This document shows, piece after piece, positions 8,162 through 16,445 of a stretch of DNA of 64,000 nt. Below the pieces are notes generated by a model. It saw only the letters and a program-made list of their open reading frames with translations, was not told where the DNA came from and did no database searches. Within the stretch, counting starts at the first letter, position 1, and every line of letters starts with the position of its first letter. This DNA comes from Candidatus Defluviilinea proxima (GTDB taxonomy: Bacteria > Chloroflexota > Anaerolineae > Anaerolineales > Villigracilaceae). The stretch is taken from positions 2,805,501-2,869,500 of the forward strand of contig JADKIW010000001.1 in NCBI GenBank assembly GCA_016721115.1. Direction: 5' to 3'. The position numbers and the translations under genes were made by a program.

Positions 8162-9712
8162 CTATTGCAAATATTCCGTTCCGCCACCGACGATGAAGCG
8201 CGCAACCATATCGTTGACGATCCATTCGATGGGAGCGTGGTCATCGGTGAAAACTTGTGTTGTTTCGTAGCCAGTTTTGAGACCTGAGAATGCTACTTGC
8301 ATCGTATGGATGAGCAACGGGTTGACATTGGGATCATTCGATAGCGCGACAAGATTTGCTGAGAAGTTTTCAGGGGCTGTCTTTTGTTTTGTTGCGAAGA
8401 TGACTGTGTTCAGTGAGCCGGGGATATCCACCATGTAAATGGATGGGAAAACCGTTCCCATTGTGGTGGCCAGGCCATTGATGAGACGAAAGTCGCCGGG
8501 GACGGAGGCAGAGTTGATGGTCAGGACTCCATCGTCCGTTAAGTGTGAGGCGACGATTTCGAAGAATTCTTGCGTCGTCATGTGCGGAGGAATGTACGGA
8601 GGGCGGTACGCATCCACCGAGATAATGTCATATTTATATTCACTGCGTTCGAGATTGAGACGTCCATCGCCGATGACGATATTCAAGTTGGGCATTGTCA
8701 TGCCAAAATATTTTTGTCCTACCTCCACGATCTTTGGGTCGAGCTCGTACCCGTCGATGGGAACATTCGGATATACAGCCGCAAGTTGACGCGCAGTGGT
8801 GCCAGCGGCCAACCCCACAATCGCCATGCGCTGAACATCTGACGGTTTTTTATTGGCATAAAAATACGGGCCCACCATCACTTGATCCCAGGGCCCGTCA
8901 TATTGCAGGGTGTTCGGATTGTAGATCGAGTGCACGCCCTGCCCTTCGTTCAGTCGCAACAAGGTGTAATCGCCTTGTTGTTTAACTTGAATGTAGTTGT
9001 ACGCTGACTCGGTTTCGTATACCTGCCCTGTGCTGTTCTTAAGTGCCTGCCCTGCCGCCAACACGGCGATGATCGCAATGAGGATGGGCATCCACAAATA
9101 TTTGATCAATTCTTTTCGGCCTGCGAATTTTCCGAGCCCTGCCAACGCAACGAACAGCAACATAAGACTGAACAATAAAAATGTTTTGGTCGTACCAATG
9201 GCTGGGATGGTGATCAACGTTGGAAGAAATGTACCGATGAATGATCCCAATGTTGAGGTCGCATAGATCTGCCCTGAGGTTTGACCCGCGTGGGCAGTGT
9301 CGTCCACCAATAAGCGGATGGCGAAAGGGGAGATCGTCCCAAGCAATGTGATGGGGACAATGAACAGCACCAACACTGCTACAAAGGATGCGCCTAATAT
9401 GCCGATATTCAATGCATCAAAAGCGTTCGCAGCGGACCTGAGGACTGGTCCAGCGATATAGGGGACGAGTCCCAGCGTGAACGCGCCCCACGCAAGGACG
9501 CGGTACATCGCGACCGGTGTTGGGTTCGCATCCGCCCATTTACCGCCGATGAAGTATCCGAGTGTGAGGTAGATGAGGATGAGCCCGATGATGCTCGCCC
9601 AAACGATATTGCTCGTGCCGAATACTGTGCCGATGAGACGTCCTGCGGCAAGTTCGGCGGCGAGAGTGGTCATGCCGGAGATGAAGACTGTGAAGAGAAG
9701 ATAACGTTTCAT
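8162..9712 (-). CDS. Membrane-fused spermidine synthase-like protein
   Basis: A 516-residue protein with two halves. Residues 1-215 contain about eight membrane helices of the type fused to spermidine synthases, starting with FISGMTTLAAELAAGRL. The soluble half has a Rossmann methyltransferase-like fold with the cofactor loop IVGLAAGTTARQLAAVYP, the acidic residue in DGYELDPKIVE, DGRLNLE, and DIISVDAYRPPYIPPH at the position of the catalytic Asp region of polyamine synthases. Such fusions are common in environmental bacteria; substrate is unproven, and true aminopropyl transfer is not shown. The start at 9712 (MKRYLLFTVF) is chosen because the -10 hexamer lies only 10 bases upstream; a longer reading to 9766 would include the promoter. 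Confidence 0.8.
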   Translation of the reverse strand: MKRYLLFTVFISGMTTLAAELAAGRLIGTVFGTSNIVWASIIGLILIYLTLGYFIGGKWADANPTPVAMYRVLAWGAFTLGLVPYIAGPVLRSAANAFDALNIGILGASFVAVLVLFIVPITLLGTISPFAIRLLVDDTAHAGQTSGQIYATSTLGSFIGTFLPTLITIPAIGTTKTFLLFSLMLLFVALAGLGKFAGRKELIKYLWMPILIAIIAVLAAGQALKNSTGQVYETESAYNYIQVKQQGDYTLLRLNEGQGVHSIYNPNTLQYDGPWDQVMVGPYFYANKKPSDVQRMAIVGLAAGTTARQLAAVYPNVPIDGYELDPKIVEVGQKYFGMTMPNLNIVIGDGRLNLERSEYKYDIISVDAYRPPYIPPHMTTQEFFEIVASHLTDDGVLTINSASVPGDFRLINGLATTMGTVFPSIYMVDIPGSLNTVIFATKQKTAPENFSANLVALSNDPNVNPLLIHTMQVAFSGLKTGYETTQVFTDDHAPIEWIVNDMVARFIVGGGTEYLQ

Positions 9713-9722
9713 ATGGATGGGG

Positions 9723-9728
9723 ATTATA
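9723..9728 (-). promoter_or_regulatory. -10 promoter element close to the start of the spermidine-synthase-like gene
   Basis: GGTATAATCC on the minus strand places TATAAT 10 bases before the ATG at 9712. Initiation would be within a few bases of the start codon, so the mRNA has almost no leader and no Shine-Dalgarno site. Confidence 0.55.
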
Positions 9729-9812
9729 CCTGCGGGATGTGTTTCGGAATGCCGAAAGTTCAACACTCGACGTTTGTGAGGTTGTTTTTATACTCTTACT
9801 TAAAGTAGAAAT

Positions 9813-10715
9813 TTAGGATTCTAGCTTGCGCGGTATTTTCCACCAGATGAGAGCGCCGACTCCAACCACAATGATGATGATCCCCAAGAATAGTGGCAGG
9901 TTGAAGCCACTTGAAGGTGCCTCTGTAGCGATAGCGGTTGGTGTCACTTTTGGAAGTGATTGCGTCGCGGACGGTTGCGGGGATGGGGTAGTTGTCGGGG
10001 GGGCAGAGGTGGATGTCGCTGTAACAGGCGGGGCGATGAGAAGAACGAGTTTTTGGTCGGTGCGGATGATGGAGTTGTTGTTCAGTCCATTCCAGGCCAT
10101 TAAGTCCGAAAGCGAAACGTCATACCGACTGGCGATCCATGAGAGTGTTTCGCCGCTCTGAACGGTGTGGTAATACTTGCCGTCCGCATCTGGCGTAAGT
10201 TTTTGGATGGCGCTCAAGGTGGCGCTGGGTGTGACATTGCCCGGGGAAATCAAAAGTTTCTGCCCCACTTGTAACGGCCAATCCTTTTGGAGACCATTCA
10301 ATGCCAATAGCTGATCCACGGTGACGTGATATGCATCCGCAATCGTGATCAATGCCTGATAGGGTTGCACTTCGTGGACGATCCTGCCGTCTGCATCTGG
10401 GCCTTGGAGCGCAACCATGCCAACGGGGGTCGGTGTAGAGTAACCCGCTGTATTTTTATTGGGGATGAATAATTTTTGCCCGGCTTGGAGCGGCGTGTTG
10501 CGGGATGTGTTGTTCCATGTTTCCAAGTCTTGAATGGTGATCTGATAAGCGATCGCGATGGACCAGAACGATTGCCCGGCTTGTACCACATGGAATGTCT
10601 TGCCGTCTACGTCGGGCGTAGCGATCTTCACTGGGATGATCATTTGTGGGACGATACTGACACCGCCCGAGGTGGTCGTGCCTATGCTACGGTTGACGAC
10701 GATGTACTGCCACAT
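9813..10715 (-). CDS. LysM repeat region of a CAP-LysM wall-binding protein (separated by frameshift)
   Basis: Three LysM domains, which bind peptidoglycan or chitin, are visible at about residues 40-85 (HVVQAGQSFWSIAIAY), 113-155 (HEVQPYQALITIADAY) and 184-228 (HTVQSGETLSWIASRY), each ending in a GQKLxI-like strand. A Thr/Pro/Ser-rich linker leads to one C-terminal membrane helix (about 270-292) and a short basic tail. The frame has no signal peptide, although its topology needs the LysM part outside. The CAP gene upstream has the signal peptide and overlaps by 34 bases in the other frame. The simplest reading is one CAP-LysM3-TM gene broken by a -1 shift at 10682-10715. Independent translation from the internal ATG is less likely. 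Confidence 0.8.
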   Translation of the reverse strand: MWQYIVVNRSIGTTTSGGVSIVPQMIIPVKIATPDVDGKTFHVVQAGQSFWSIAIAYQITIQDLETWNNTSRNTPLQAGQKLFIPNKNTAGYSTPTPVGMVALQGPDADGRIVHEVQPYQALITIADAYHVTVDQLLALNGLQKDWPLQVGQKLLISPGNVTPSATLSAIQKLTPDADGKYYHTVQSGETLSWIASRYDVSLSDLMAWNGLNNNSIIRTDQKLVLLIAPPVTATSTSAPPTTTPSPQPSATQSLPKVTPTAIATEAPSSGFNLPLFLGIIIIVVGVGALIWWKIPRKLES

Positions 10716-11215
10716 TCCTGTCCGGAGACGTAAGCCGCCTGTAAGACGTAATATGTTTTGCCGTTTGCGGTGGCGACACCTGCTCCGATATTGCAGTAGG
10801 CGGGTTCGACTGCCGGGCGCATGTGGTCTGGGTCAGCCCAGACGGCCATGATCTGGTCAATGCCCATGCCGCTACCGCTCGTGGCAAAGTTCTCGGTTGC
10901 CCATACGGTGCCACCGTTGCCGTATCCAGCGGATGCTAATCGTCCGCGGACATTGCCGATGTGCCAGGACATACTGTTAGCCGCCATCGTTGCCGCCGTG
11001 GATTGTGCAACGGCATCCACAATGGGATCCTCGATGAGGGCGGGGAGTCCATATGCGACACGCAAGGTGTTCATTGCGATGATCAGATCATAGGCACTGG
11101 TCTGGTTTGCTGAAACAGGATTGACTTGATCGGCTTGAACCGTTTGTGGGCGATAAAGTATGCCAAGTCCGATTGTGATGATGACCAGCCAGTTGAGTAA
11201 ACGTTGAGAATGCAT
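10682..11215 (-). CDS. Secreted CAP (SCP/PR1) domain protein, N-terminal part of CAP-LysM protein
   Basis: A signal peptide (residues 1-28, hydrophobic LVIITIGLGIL, cleavage near VQA-D) is followed by a CAP domain: LIIAMNTLRVAYGLPAL, AAQSTAATMAAN, the His-containing SMSWHIG, WATENFATSG and the C-terminal strand GKTYYVLQAAYVSG. CAP domains in bacteria are extracellular and may bind or cleave envelope material. The frame ends soon after the domain with a Ser/Thr-rich tail, and the LysM part follows in the -1 frame. The start at 11215 is preferred to the 5' extension at 11263 because it gives a clean signal peptide and sits exactly one promoter spacing after a TATAAT box. Confidence 0.85.
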   Translation of the reverse strand: MHSQRLLNWLVIITIGLGILYRPQTVQADQVNPVSANQTSAYDLIIAMNTLRVAYGLPALIEDPIVDAVAQSTAATMAANSMSWHIGNVRGRLASAGYGNGGTVWATENFATSGSGMGIDQIMAVWADPDHMRPAVEPAYCNIGAGVATANGKTYYVLQAAYVSGQECGSTSSSTVA

Positions 11216-11221
11216 ACAACT

Positions 11222-11227
11222 ATTATA
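11222..11227 (-). promoter_or_regulatory. -10 element giving a leaderless CAP transcript
   Basis: TATAAT on the minus strand is followed by six bases and then the ATG at 11215. Normal initiation 6-7 bases after the hexamer would fall on the start codon itself. Confidence 0.6.
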
Positions 11228-11321
11228 ATTCGATGCGAATATTTGCTTGATGATCTGATTCATATGGCGTAATGACTATGTTTTACAGGTAATTGTTCCC
11301 GCCATATTGCAAGGAGAAAAT

Positions 11322-11933
11322 ATGTATATTTCTAAACTGTATCGAGAAGAAGACCGCGTCAAGATATTGGATTTCTTGAAGCAAAACGAATTTGCAACTC
11401 TTGTAACCTATGATGGAGCAAAGCCGACTGCCAGCCATTTGTTGGTGGAAGTGATGGAAGAAGGTGAAAACCTTTTCCTCAATGGACACATGTCCAAGGC
11501 GAACCCGTTGTGGAAAACATTTGAGATGAACCCCGAGGTGTTGGTCATTTTTCAGGGACCACACACCTACATTTCACCAACTTGGTACAACCACGTAAAC
11601 GTGCCGACTTGGAATTATCAAGCTGTGCATGTGTATGGAAGTCCACGGATTGTGACGGGCGATGAATATTACGCGATGCTTTCACGATTGATCGCAAGAC
11701 ACGAAGGCGGAACAAGTTATCGAATGGAAGACTTGCCACAGGATTTTGTGGAAAAGCAGATGAACGGGACAGTCGGTTTTCAAATCAATGTCATGCGCAT
11801 TGAGGCAAGTTATAAGCTCAGTCAGAATCGTGACGATGAAGACTATCACAACATCATTTCGCACTTGCAAGAGCGCGATGATGAAATGTCCCACGCGGTG
11901 GCGGATGCGATGGAAAAACAACGCACTAAATAG
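11322..11933 (+). CDS. PaiB-like FMN-binding protein
   Basis: A 203-residue cytoplasmic protein of the PaiB family (FMN-binding split-barrel fold, annotated as negative transcriptional regulator in Bacillus). Diagnostic pieces are FATLVTYDGAKPTASHLL near residue 28, GHMSKANPLWK near 68 and the motif SPTWYNHVNVPTWNYQAVH near 97. The start at 11322 has AAGGAG 7 bases upstream, better than the in-frame codon at 11307. The next gene begins 7 bases after its stop. Regulatory activity is known only for few members; a flavin-dependent redox role is equally possible here. Confidence 0.9.
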   Translation: MYISKLYREEDRVKILDFLKQNEFATLVTYDGAKPTASHLLVEVMEEGENLFLNGHMSKANPLWKTFEMNPEVLVIFQGPHTYISPTWYNHVNVPTWNYQAVHVYGSPRIVTGDEYYAMLSRLIARHEGGTSYRMEDLPQDFVEKQMNGTVGFQINVMRIEASYKLSQNRDDEDYHNIISHLQERDDEMSHAVADAMEKQRTK

Positions 11934-11940
11934 AGGGTCT

Positions 11941-12881
11941 ATGTGTAGAAAACTTTTGTTGTGTTTCTTGAGCGGGCTTTTATTGTTTGTTTTAGGGGGA
12001 TGCAACATCCCAGACCGAACTGAAGTTGCAAGCCCAGTACCTGCATTAGATGTAAAGCCGACCATTCAATCGGTCACTTTACCTGTTGAGCCGTCTCTTG
12101 AACCAACGCTGATCCCGGCGACCACTATTCCAACAGGTGTATTCACTTTGTCAATTCTGGTGGATATGAGTTCAGAGCCTGTCAGCAGAGAGCAGGCGCA
12201 AACTGTGGTGGATGAGGCTGGAATGATCTTGCAGGGATTAACCAACTTTACCTTGCAGATCGTGGACTTCCGTGAAGTGCCCGGAGGTTCCTCGATGGAA
12301 AAAATATTGCAAGATTACATCGCTGATCCAGCTTATGTGCCATCCAATGGGATCATTATTTTCTCGTATGGCGATGATGGAACTGCGAAACTCTATGGCG
12401 GTTATGCCTTCCCTTATCCCGGTCGTGAAGGATATGTCAACCAATTTGTGGCGCAATCGGCAACGGTCAATGATTTGTATGTCGGTGTGATCCATTTTGG
12501 GCATCAGTTTGCCCGTTGTGGATATGGCGACTCGCAAACACCTATCAGCGCCGTCGCGTTAAAAGGGGAGTGTTTTAATCAAGCTGGTACAGCTTGTGTG
12601 GAAAATATGGTTATTCGATGTGCTCAAATGCGGTGGATCGTGTCAGCGCGAGCACTCCAACGTATTTCACGTCTGCCACCTTTGTTCACGAGATCATGCA
12701 TCCCTTTGGGCTGGCCGGTGTGCAGGATCACTATTGGACGCCAGAATGTACAACAAAAATGGCGGATGGAACCAGTCAACGAGCCTATAACTCCCAATTT
12801 TTTGACCCAACAGAGGCGGATGATTACGTGAATATGTGTCCGTATGTGTTTGATCTGTTCATGAAGTCGTATCAACCTTGA
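11941..12881 (+). pseudogene. Secreted metalloprotease-like lipoprotein, interrupted by a frameshift
   Basis: The gene begins with a lipoprotein signal (LLLFVLGGC, Cys about residue 20) and a Pro/Thr linker. The first frame is convincing up to about 12595 (VIHFGHQFARCGYG, ECFNQAGTACV) and then becomes unlike protein, although it stays open to 12831. The convincing continuation is in the -1 frame from about 12590 to 12881: KYGYSMCSNAVDR, then FVHEIMHPFGLAG, a HExxHxxG zinc-protease motif, and a normal C-terminus. One base is missing between about 12575 and 12612; adding a G in GTGGAAAA would give CVGKYGYSM. I do not recognise the family beyond the zinc motif. It starts 7 bases after the PaiB-like gene. 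Confidence 0.7.
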
Positions 12882-12949
12882 TGGGCGACCCACGCAGGGC
12901 AGATTTCCTGTGGTAAAATCCTGCCCGCTAGCGTCCCAACTTTCAATAT

Positions 12950-13507
12950 ATGAAGATCGGTTTTACGCCAGCCATTGGAAATACGATGATCGAACCTGAA
13001 GAATTCCCCGAAGTTGACTCGCCCCAAGTGACCAACATTTCCCACTCTGACGTACAGAGCGTTCACGCTGAGTTGGTGCGGATGCATCAGTCTGACGCGG
13101 AAGTTATCACTGCCGAAGAAGTTGAGATGCAGAACAGCGCGGCGGGCAGTGTCAAGGCGAACCACGTCACTGGTCACATGATCTTGATGGGCGCTGTCAG
13201 CGCGGAAGAGGTCACAGTGCAGGAGGGCGGGGTGGGATATGCCCAGGCTGGGAAAATGTCTGTAAGCGGGTATACAGGCGCGGTCGTGGCAGGAAGCGTA
13301 GATGTCCAACATGGATTTGTCGGTTTTGTGGCTGGGCGTGATGTCCATGTGAGCGAATCCCGTACAGGTGTCCTGTTGGCGCGAACTGTGAACGGCAATG
13401 TGAACACAGTGCTCGATACACGCGGCGCTTTGATCGCCGGGCTAACGGGCGGCTTGTTTGCAGGTTTGATGTTACTGTTGGGACACATGTTGTTCCGACG
13501 AAACTAA
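12950..13507 (+). CDS. Unknown protein with beta-repeat body and C-terminal membrane anchor
   Basis: A 185-residue protein of no family I can name. The centre (about 30-150) consists of short Val-rich repeats, roughly V-x-A-E-x-V-x-V-x-x-G with Gly at turns (VSAEEVTVQEGGVGYAQAG, VDVQHGFVGFVAGRDVHV), which suggests stacked beta-strands as in a small beta-helix or bactofilin-like solenoid. The C-terminus has one hydrophobic helix (GALIAGLTGGLFAGLMLLLG) and a basic end. No signal peptide is visible, so the repeat body is probably cytoplasmic and tail-anchored. Start is uncertain: ATG at 12950 lacks a ribosome site, and ATG at 12986 (MIEPEEFPEV) is a good alternative. GGTAAAATCC at 12911-12920 is a likely promoter. 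Confidence 0.65.
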   Translation: MKIGFTPAIGNTMIEPEEFPEVDSPQVTNISHSDVQSVHAELVRMHQSDAEVITAEEVEMQNSAAGSVKANHVTGHMILMGAVSAEEVTVQEGGVGYAQAGKMSVSGYTGAVVAGSVDVQHGFVGFVAGRDVHVSESRTGVLLARTVNGNVNTVLDTRGALIAGLTGGLFAGLMLLLGHMLFRRN

Positions 13508-13605
13508 TTTGAATGTAGTGCGGCGCGAGGCGTCGTTTGCAGAATATCATTTCATAGAGCGAAGGTAACCCCGCGATCGGGGTGAGAGGCGCTCGAGGAG
13601 TAAAG

Positions 13606-14259
13606 ATGGAAAAAGTAGTATTGAAAGCAACCAAACGCGATGTGGCTGGTAAGCAAGTAAAGGCCCTGCGCCGCGAAGGCAAATTGCCCGCGGTGATCTA
13701 CGGCAGGCATACCGAGCCGGTCAACGTTGTGTTGGATACACATGCTGCGTCACAGATTTTGGCGAAGGCGACTTCGTCCACACTGGTGACGTTGGATGTG
13801 GATGGTCAGGAATACCCCGCGCTTGTGCGTGAGAAGCAACGTGACTTCATCAAGAACCGCTTGTTGCATGTGGATTTTCTGGCTGTTTCCCTCACCGAAA
13901 GGATTCGCGCCAATGTGTCCCTGCACTTCTTTGGCGTATCTGGCGCTGTGAAGGATTACAACGCGGTCTTTGTTCATAACCTTGAACAGTTCCATGTGGA
14001 ATGTTTGCCCGCTGACTTGCCCGAGCGCATCGAAGTGGACATTGCCCCGCTCGCACGTGTGGGCGATGCCATCCGCGTAAGGGACGTGATCGTCTCTGAT
14101 AAGCTCCGCATTTTGGATAACTCCGATACAGTTGTTGCTGTGGCGAGCGCTCCAAAGGTGGAAGAAGTCTCAGCTGTACCCGGTGCAGAAGGTGTCACAC
14201 CTACCTCCACCGAACCCTCCCTCTCCGTCGAACGCGGCAAGAAGGAAGAAGAAGAGTAG
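13606..14259 (+). CDS. rplY: 50S ribosomal protein L25 (general stress protein CTC type)
   Basis: Ribosomal protein L25 binds 5S rRNA. This 217-residue form has the N-terminal L25 domain (KVVLKATKRDVAGKQVKALR, GKLPAVIYG, HVDFLAV) and the longer C-terminal TL5/CTC beta domain (ECLPADLPERIEVDI, RVRDVIV), followed by an acidic/charged tail ending in EEEE. GAGGAG lies 7 bases before the ATG at 13606. A small GC-rich hairpin (about 13568-13583, arms ACCCCG / CGGGGT) sits just upstream of the ribosome site and could influence translation. A strong terminator follows. Confidence 0.95.
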   Translation: MEKVVLKATKRDVAGKQVKALRREGKLPAVIYGRHTEPVNVVLDTHAASQILAKATSSTLVTLDVDGQEYPALVREKQRDFIKNRLLHVDFLAVSLTERIRANVSLHFFGVSGAVKDYNAVFVHNLEQFHVECLPADLPERIEVDIAPLARVGDAIRVRDVIVSDKLRILDNSDTVVAVASAPKVEEVSAVPGAEGVTPTSTEPSLSVERGKKEEEE

Positions 14260-14277
14260 GATTACTCCTGCAAACGA

Positions 14278-14305
14278 ACAGGGACTTGCACAAGCAAGTC
14301 CCTGT
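14278..14305 (+). terminator. Terminator after rplY, shared with the convergent Nudix gene
   Basis: A perfect 12-bp stem (14278-14289 with 14294-14305), 4-base loop ACAA and a T-rich tail. The Nudix gene converges from the right and ends at 14342, so the hairpin can serve both. Confidence 0.85.
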
Positions 14306-14341
14306 TTTTGTTTAATGTATGAACTGCGAAGTTCACTGAGA

Positions 14342-14944
14342 TTAATATCCCAATATCTTTAGGAAGTCCACTGTCATACGCGCTGTGGCGCCCCAAAGCA
14401 ATTCGCCATCATAGGGATGATACGCAATAAGAGCACGCTTCGTTTCTGGACGTTCGAACTGCCACCGGTTCGACGGGTTTGCCAGCCACCCGAGCGGAAT
14501 CGTAAAGATGCGCGCCACTTCATGTTCTCCCACGCGGAAGACGGTCGGCCACTTCACAACTCCCACAACAGGTGTCACGCGGTAATACGAGATCGTAACC
14601 ATATCTACAAGCCTGCCTAAAACTTTCACATCGTTGGGGTTGAGACCGATCTCTTCATCTGCTTCGCGCAGTGCTGTTTGTTCAGGCGTGGTCTCACCCT
14701 CGTCGCATGCGCCGCCAGGGAAAGAGACCTGTCCCTTGTGCGATTCGACCTTGTTCGTGCGGCGAGTGTATAACAAGTGCCACTCACCATCCTGCCACAG
14801 AAGAGGGACGAGTACAGCCGCGCACCTCAACTGCACAGTATCGTTGAGTGCGATCTCCGAGAATCCATCGGATGACGGATCGTTGGCTTGTTGCGCTTCC
14901 TGCAATCGTTGCGAAATAAATTCTTCAGTAACGGTAATGGACAT
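14342..14944 (-). CDS. CoA-type Nudix hydrolase (NudL-like)
   Basis: A 200-residue Nudix pyrophosphohydrolase. The Nudix box is complete: FPGGACDEGE followed by TALREADEEIGL near residues 85-110. The spacing has one extra residue between the first Glu and RE, as in the CoA/acyl-CoA pyrophosphatase group (NudL, UPF0035), and the preceding HKGQVSFPGG also fits that group. The likely reaction is hydrolysis of CoA or its derivatives to 3',5'-ADP and phosphopantetheine, inferred from family only. The start at 14944 (MSITVTEEF) is preferred to the 5' extension, which would run into the next gene's terminator hairpin. Confidence 0.85.
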   Translation of the reverse strand: MSITVTEEFISQRLQEAQQANDPSSDGFSEIALNDTVQLRCAAVLVPLLWQDGEWHLLYTRRTNKVESHKGQVSFPGGACDEGETTPEQTALREADEEIGLNPNDVKVLGRLVDMVTISYYRVTPVVGVVKWPTVFRVGEHEVARIFTIPLGWLANPSNRWQFERPETKRALIAYHPYDGELLWGATARMTVDFLKILGY

Positions 14945-15010
14945 ATTTGGAATTTGGGGGATAAACAAGCGATGGGCTTGTGCCAACAGAGACAAGAATG
15001 ACATACTATG

Positions 15011-15044
15011 AAAGTTGACAGTCACATACGTGACTGTCAACTTT
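15011..15044 (-). terminator. Hairpin terminator after the TPR/zinc-ribbon gene
   Basis: A perfect 15-bp stem (15011-15025 with 15030-15044) and 4-base loop directly after the stop at 15050. The T-run is better on the plus strand than on the minus strand, but only the minus-strand operon ends here. Confidence 0.7.
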
Positions 15045-15049
15045 TTGGG

Positions 15050-15577
15050 TTATCGTACCGGGCTTCCACAATATCCGCATTCAGCGGTGATCGAATCCAA
15101 CCACTCCACCTCATCCGGGCGGACCGGCGCACCACAATGTGGACAGTGAGTGGGCAGGATGGGCCGCTTGACCGGCAGTTGAGTTGTCGGCACTTCCGGC
15201 AAGATGGACTTTAACCATGTTTGAATTTCAGCCGCTTCCTCTGCCAACCCGTAAGACTTAAGCTCGGCCATCGCCCTTGTGCCAGCCTGATGTAACTTTT
15301 GATATTGGTGACGTTCAGCCAATAATTCCAGTCCGCGTTTGATGGAGGGCACACCCAACAGTCCTTGTCTGGCAAGGACACGGGCGTGACCGGCTTGTAA
15401 ATAAAAGAGAGGCGCACGTGGCCCGCCTCGTCCGTCTGCGGCGTGTGCAATTTGTTCGAACAGTTCAGCGGCACGACCGTATTCACCTTTGTTCAAAGCG
15501 ATATTCGCTTCCTGCAAGATCGGTGGCACATCCTGTGCCATGGCTTGTCGAATTTGACGACGAAATGTACGACGCAT
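15050..15577 (-). CDS. Tetratricopeptide-like protein with C-terminal zinc ribbon
   Basis: A 175-residue cytoplasmic protein. The first 120 residues are helical and look like TPR-type pairs (EANIALNKGEYGRAAELFEQIA, LFYLQAGHARVLARQG). The C-terminus has two Cys pairs, CPHCG near 144 and CGYCG near 168, forming a treble-clef or zinc-ribbon unit. A function is not recognised. It overlaps the methyltransferase gene by one base (TAATG), so the two are co-translated, which suggests a link to RNA modification or to the stress proteins upstream; this is inference only. Confidence 0.75.
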   Translation of the reverse strand: MRRTFRRQIRQAMAQDVPPILQEANIALNKGEYGRAAELFEQIAHAADGRGGPRAPLFYLQAGHARVLARQGLLGVPSIKRGLELLAERHQYQKLHQAGTRAMAELKSYGLAEEAAEIQTWLKSILPEVPTTQLPVKRPILPTHCPHCGAPVRPDEVEWLDSITAECGYCGSPVR

Positions 15578-16431
15578 TAATGATTCTCCTCTTCGATTAC
15601 TTCGCCAACTTCCTTGGATAATTCCTTGCCACGTGGGTCATCGCTGGGTTCGATGCGACGCCCAAAGACAAGAAAGCCAGTGTGAGCCACCATTCTGTCT
15701 GTGGGGCGGAGGCGGGCTGGTTCAGCTTTGTAATATCGCAATAGAACCTCGCATACCTCAACGAACGCAAAATTGCTCTGACGAAGCGAGTATAAAGTTT
15801 TTTCCACTTGATTGAAAGTAGGAATTAGACAGCATAAATGTCCGCCAGGCTTGAGCGCGTTGCGGACCTGAAATGTGTAGTCGTATGGATTGGGCACATC
15901 GAGGAAGAATGCATCAGCGTCAGTTTCGTCAAAGCCTTGTTCGATGTTGCGCAGTTTGAAGTCCACGCGTGAATCGAGCCCGTAACGCGTTAAATTCTTG
16001 CGTGCCAGATTTTGCACATCCTCTTTGACCTCATACGAGACGACTTGTCCCTGCGGCCCAACGGCATAGGCCAACGCGGTCGTCATGGACCCCGAACCTG
16101 TGCCCGCTTCCATCACCTTTTGCCCCGGCCCGACTCCCATCGTAACAAGGATGAAGCCAATATCTTTCGGGTATAAGATCTGCGTGGTGCGTGGAATGTC
16201 AATCAGCAGGTCAGCAAGGGATGGTTGTAACAAGAAGAACGGCGAACCCATGTGGCTGAAAACCTGTGTGCCCCACGGTCTGCCGATCAACTCATCGTGC
16301 AGAATGATGCCGCGATGTGTCTCGAACTTTGCGCCCGCTTTGAGATTGATGATGAAGTGCTTGTGGCGCAAACCGACGAGTTCGGCAAGGTCACCGTCGC
16401 GCGCGATGGAAGAGATGGGAGAAAATGTCAT
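15577..16431 (-). CDS. trmI: tRNA (adenine-N1)-methyltransferase TrmI family
   Basis: TrmI methylates A58 in the T-loop of tRNA using S-adenosylmethionine. The 284-residue protein has the N-terminal small beta domain typical of TrmI (GLRHKHFIINLKAG, GKx-like IGRPWGTQVFSH), the linker LLQPSLADLL, the SAM loop VMEAGTGSGSMTTALA (about 110-125), the acidic end of strand 2 (SYEVKED) and the catalytic-site segment FFLDVPNPYDY. These fit the GCD14/TrmI family well. Position in an operon with envelope-directed proteins upstream is unusual but tight (14 bases from the preceding stop). Confidence 0.9.
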   Translation of the reverse strand: MTFSPISSIARDGDLAELVGLRHKHFIINLKAGAKFETHRGIILHDELIGRPWGTQVFSHMGSPFFLLQPSLADLLIDIPRTTQILYPKDIGFILVTMGVGPGQKVMEAGTGSGSMTTALAYAVGPQGQVVSYEVKEDVQNLARKNLTRYGLDSRVDFKLRNIEQGFDETDADAFFLDVPNPYDYTFQVRNALKPGGHLCCLIPTFNQVEKTLYSLRQSNFAFVEVCEVLLRYYKAEPARLRPTDRMVAHTGFLVFGRRIEPSDDPRGKELSKEVGEVIEEENH

Positions 16432-16445
16432 GCGGGTATCTTAGT

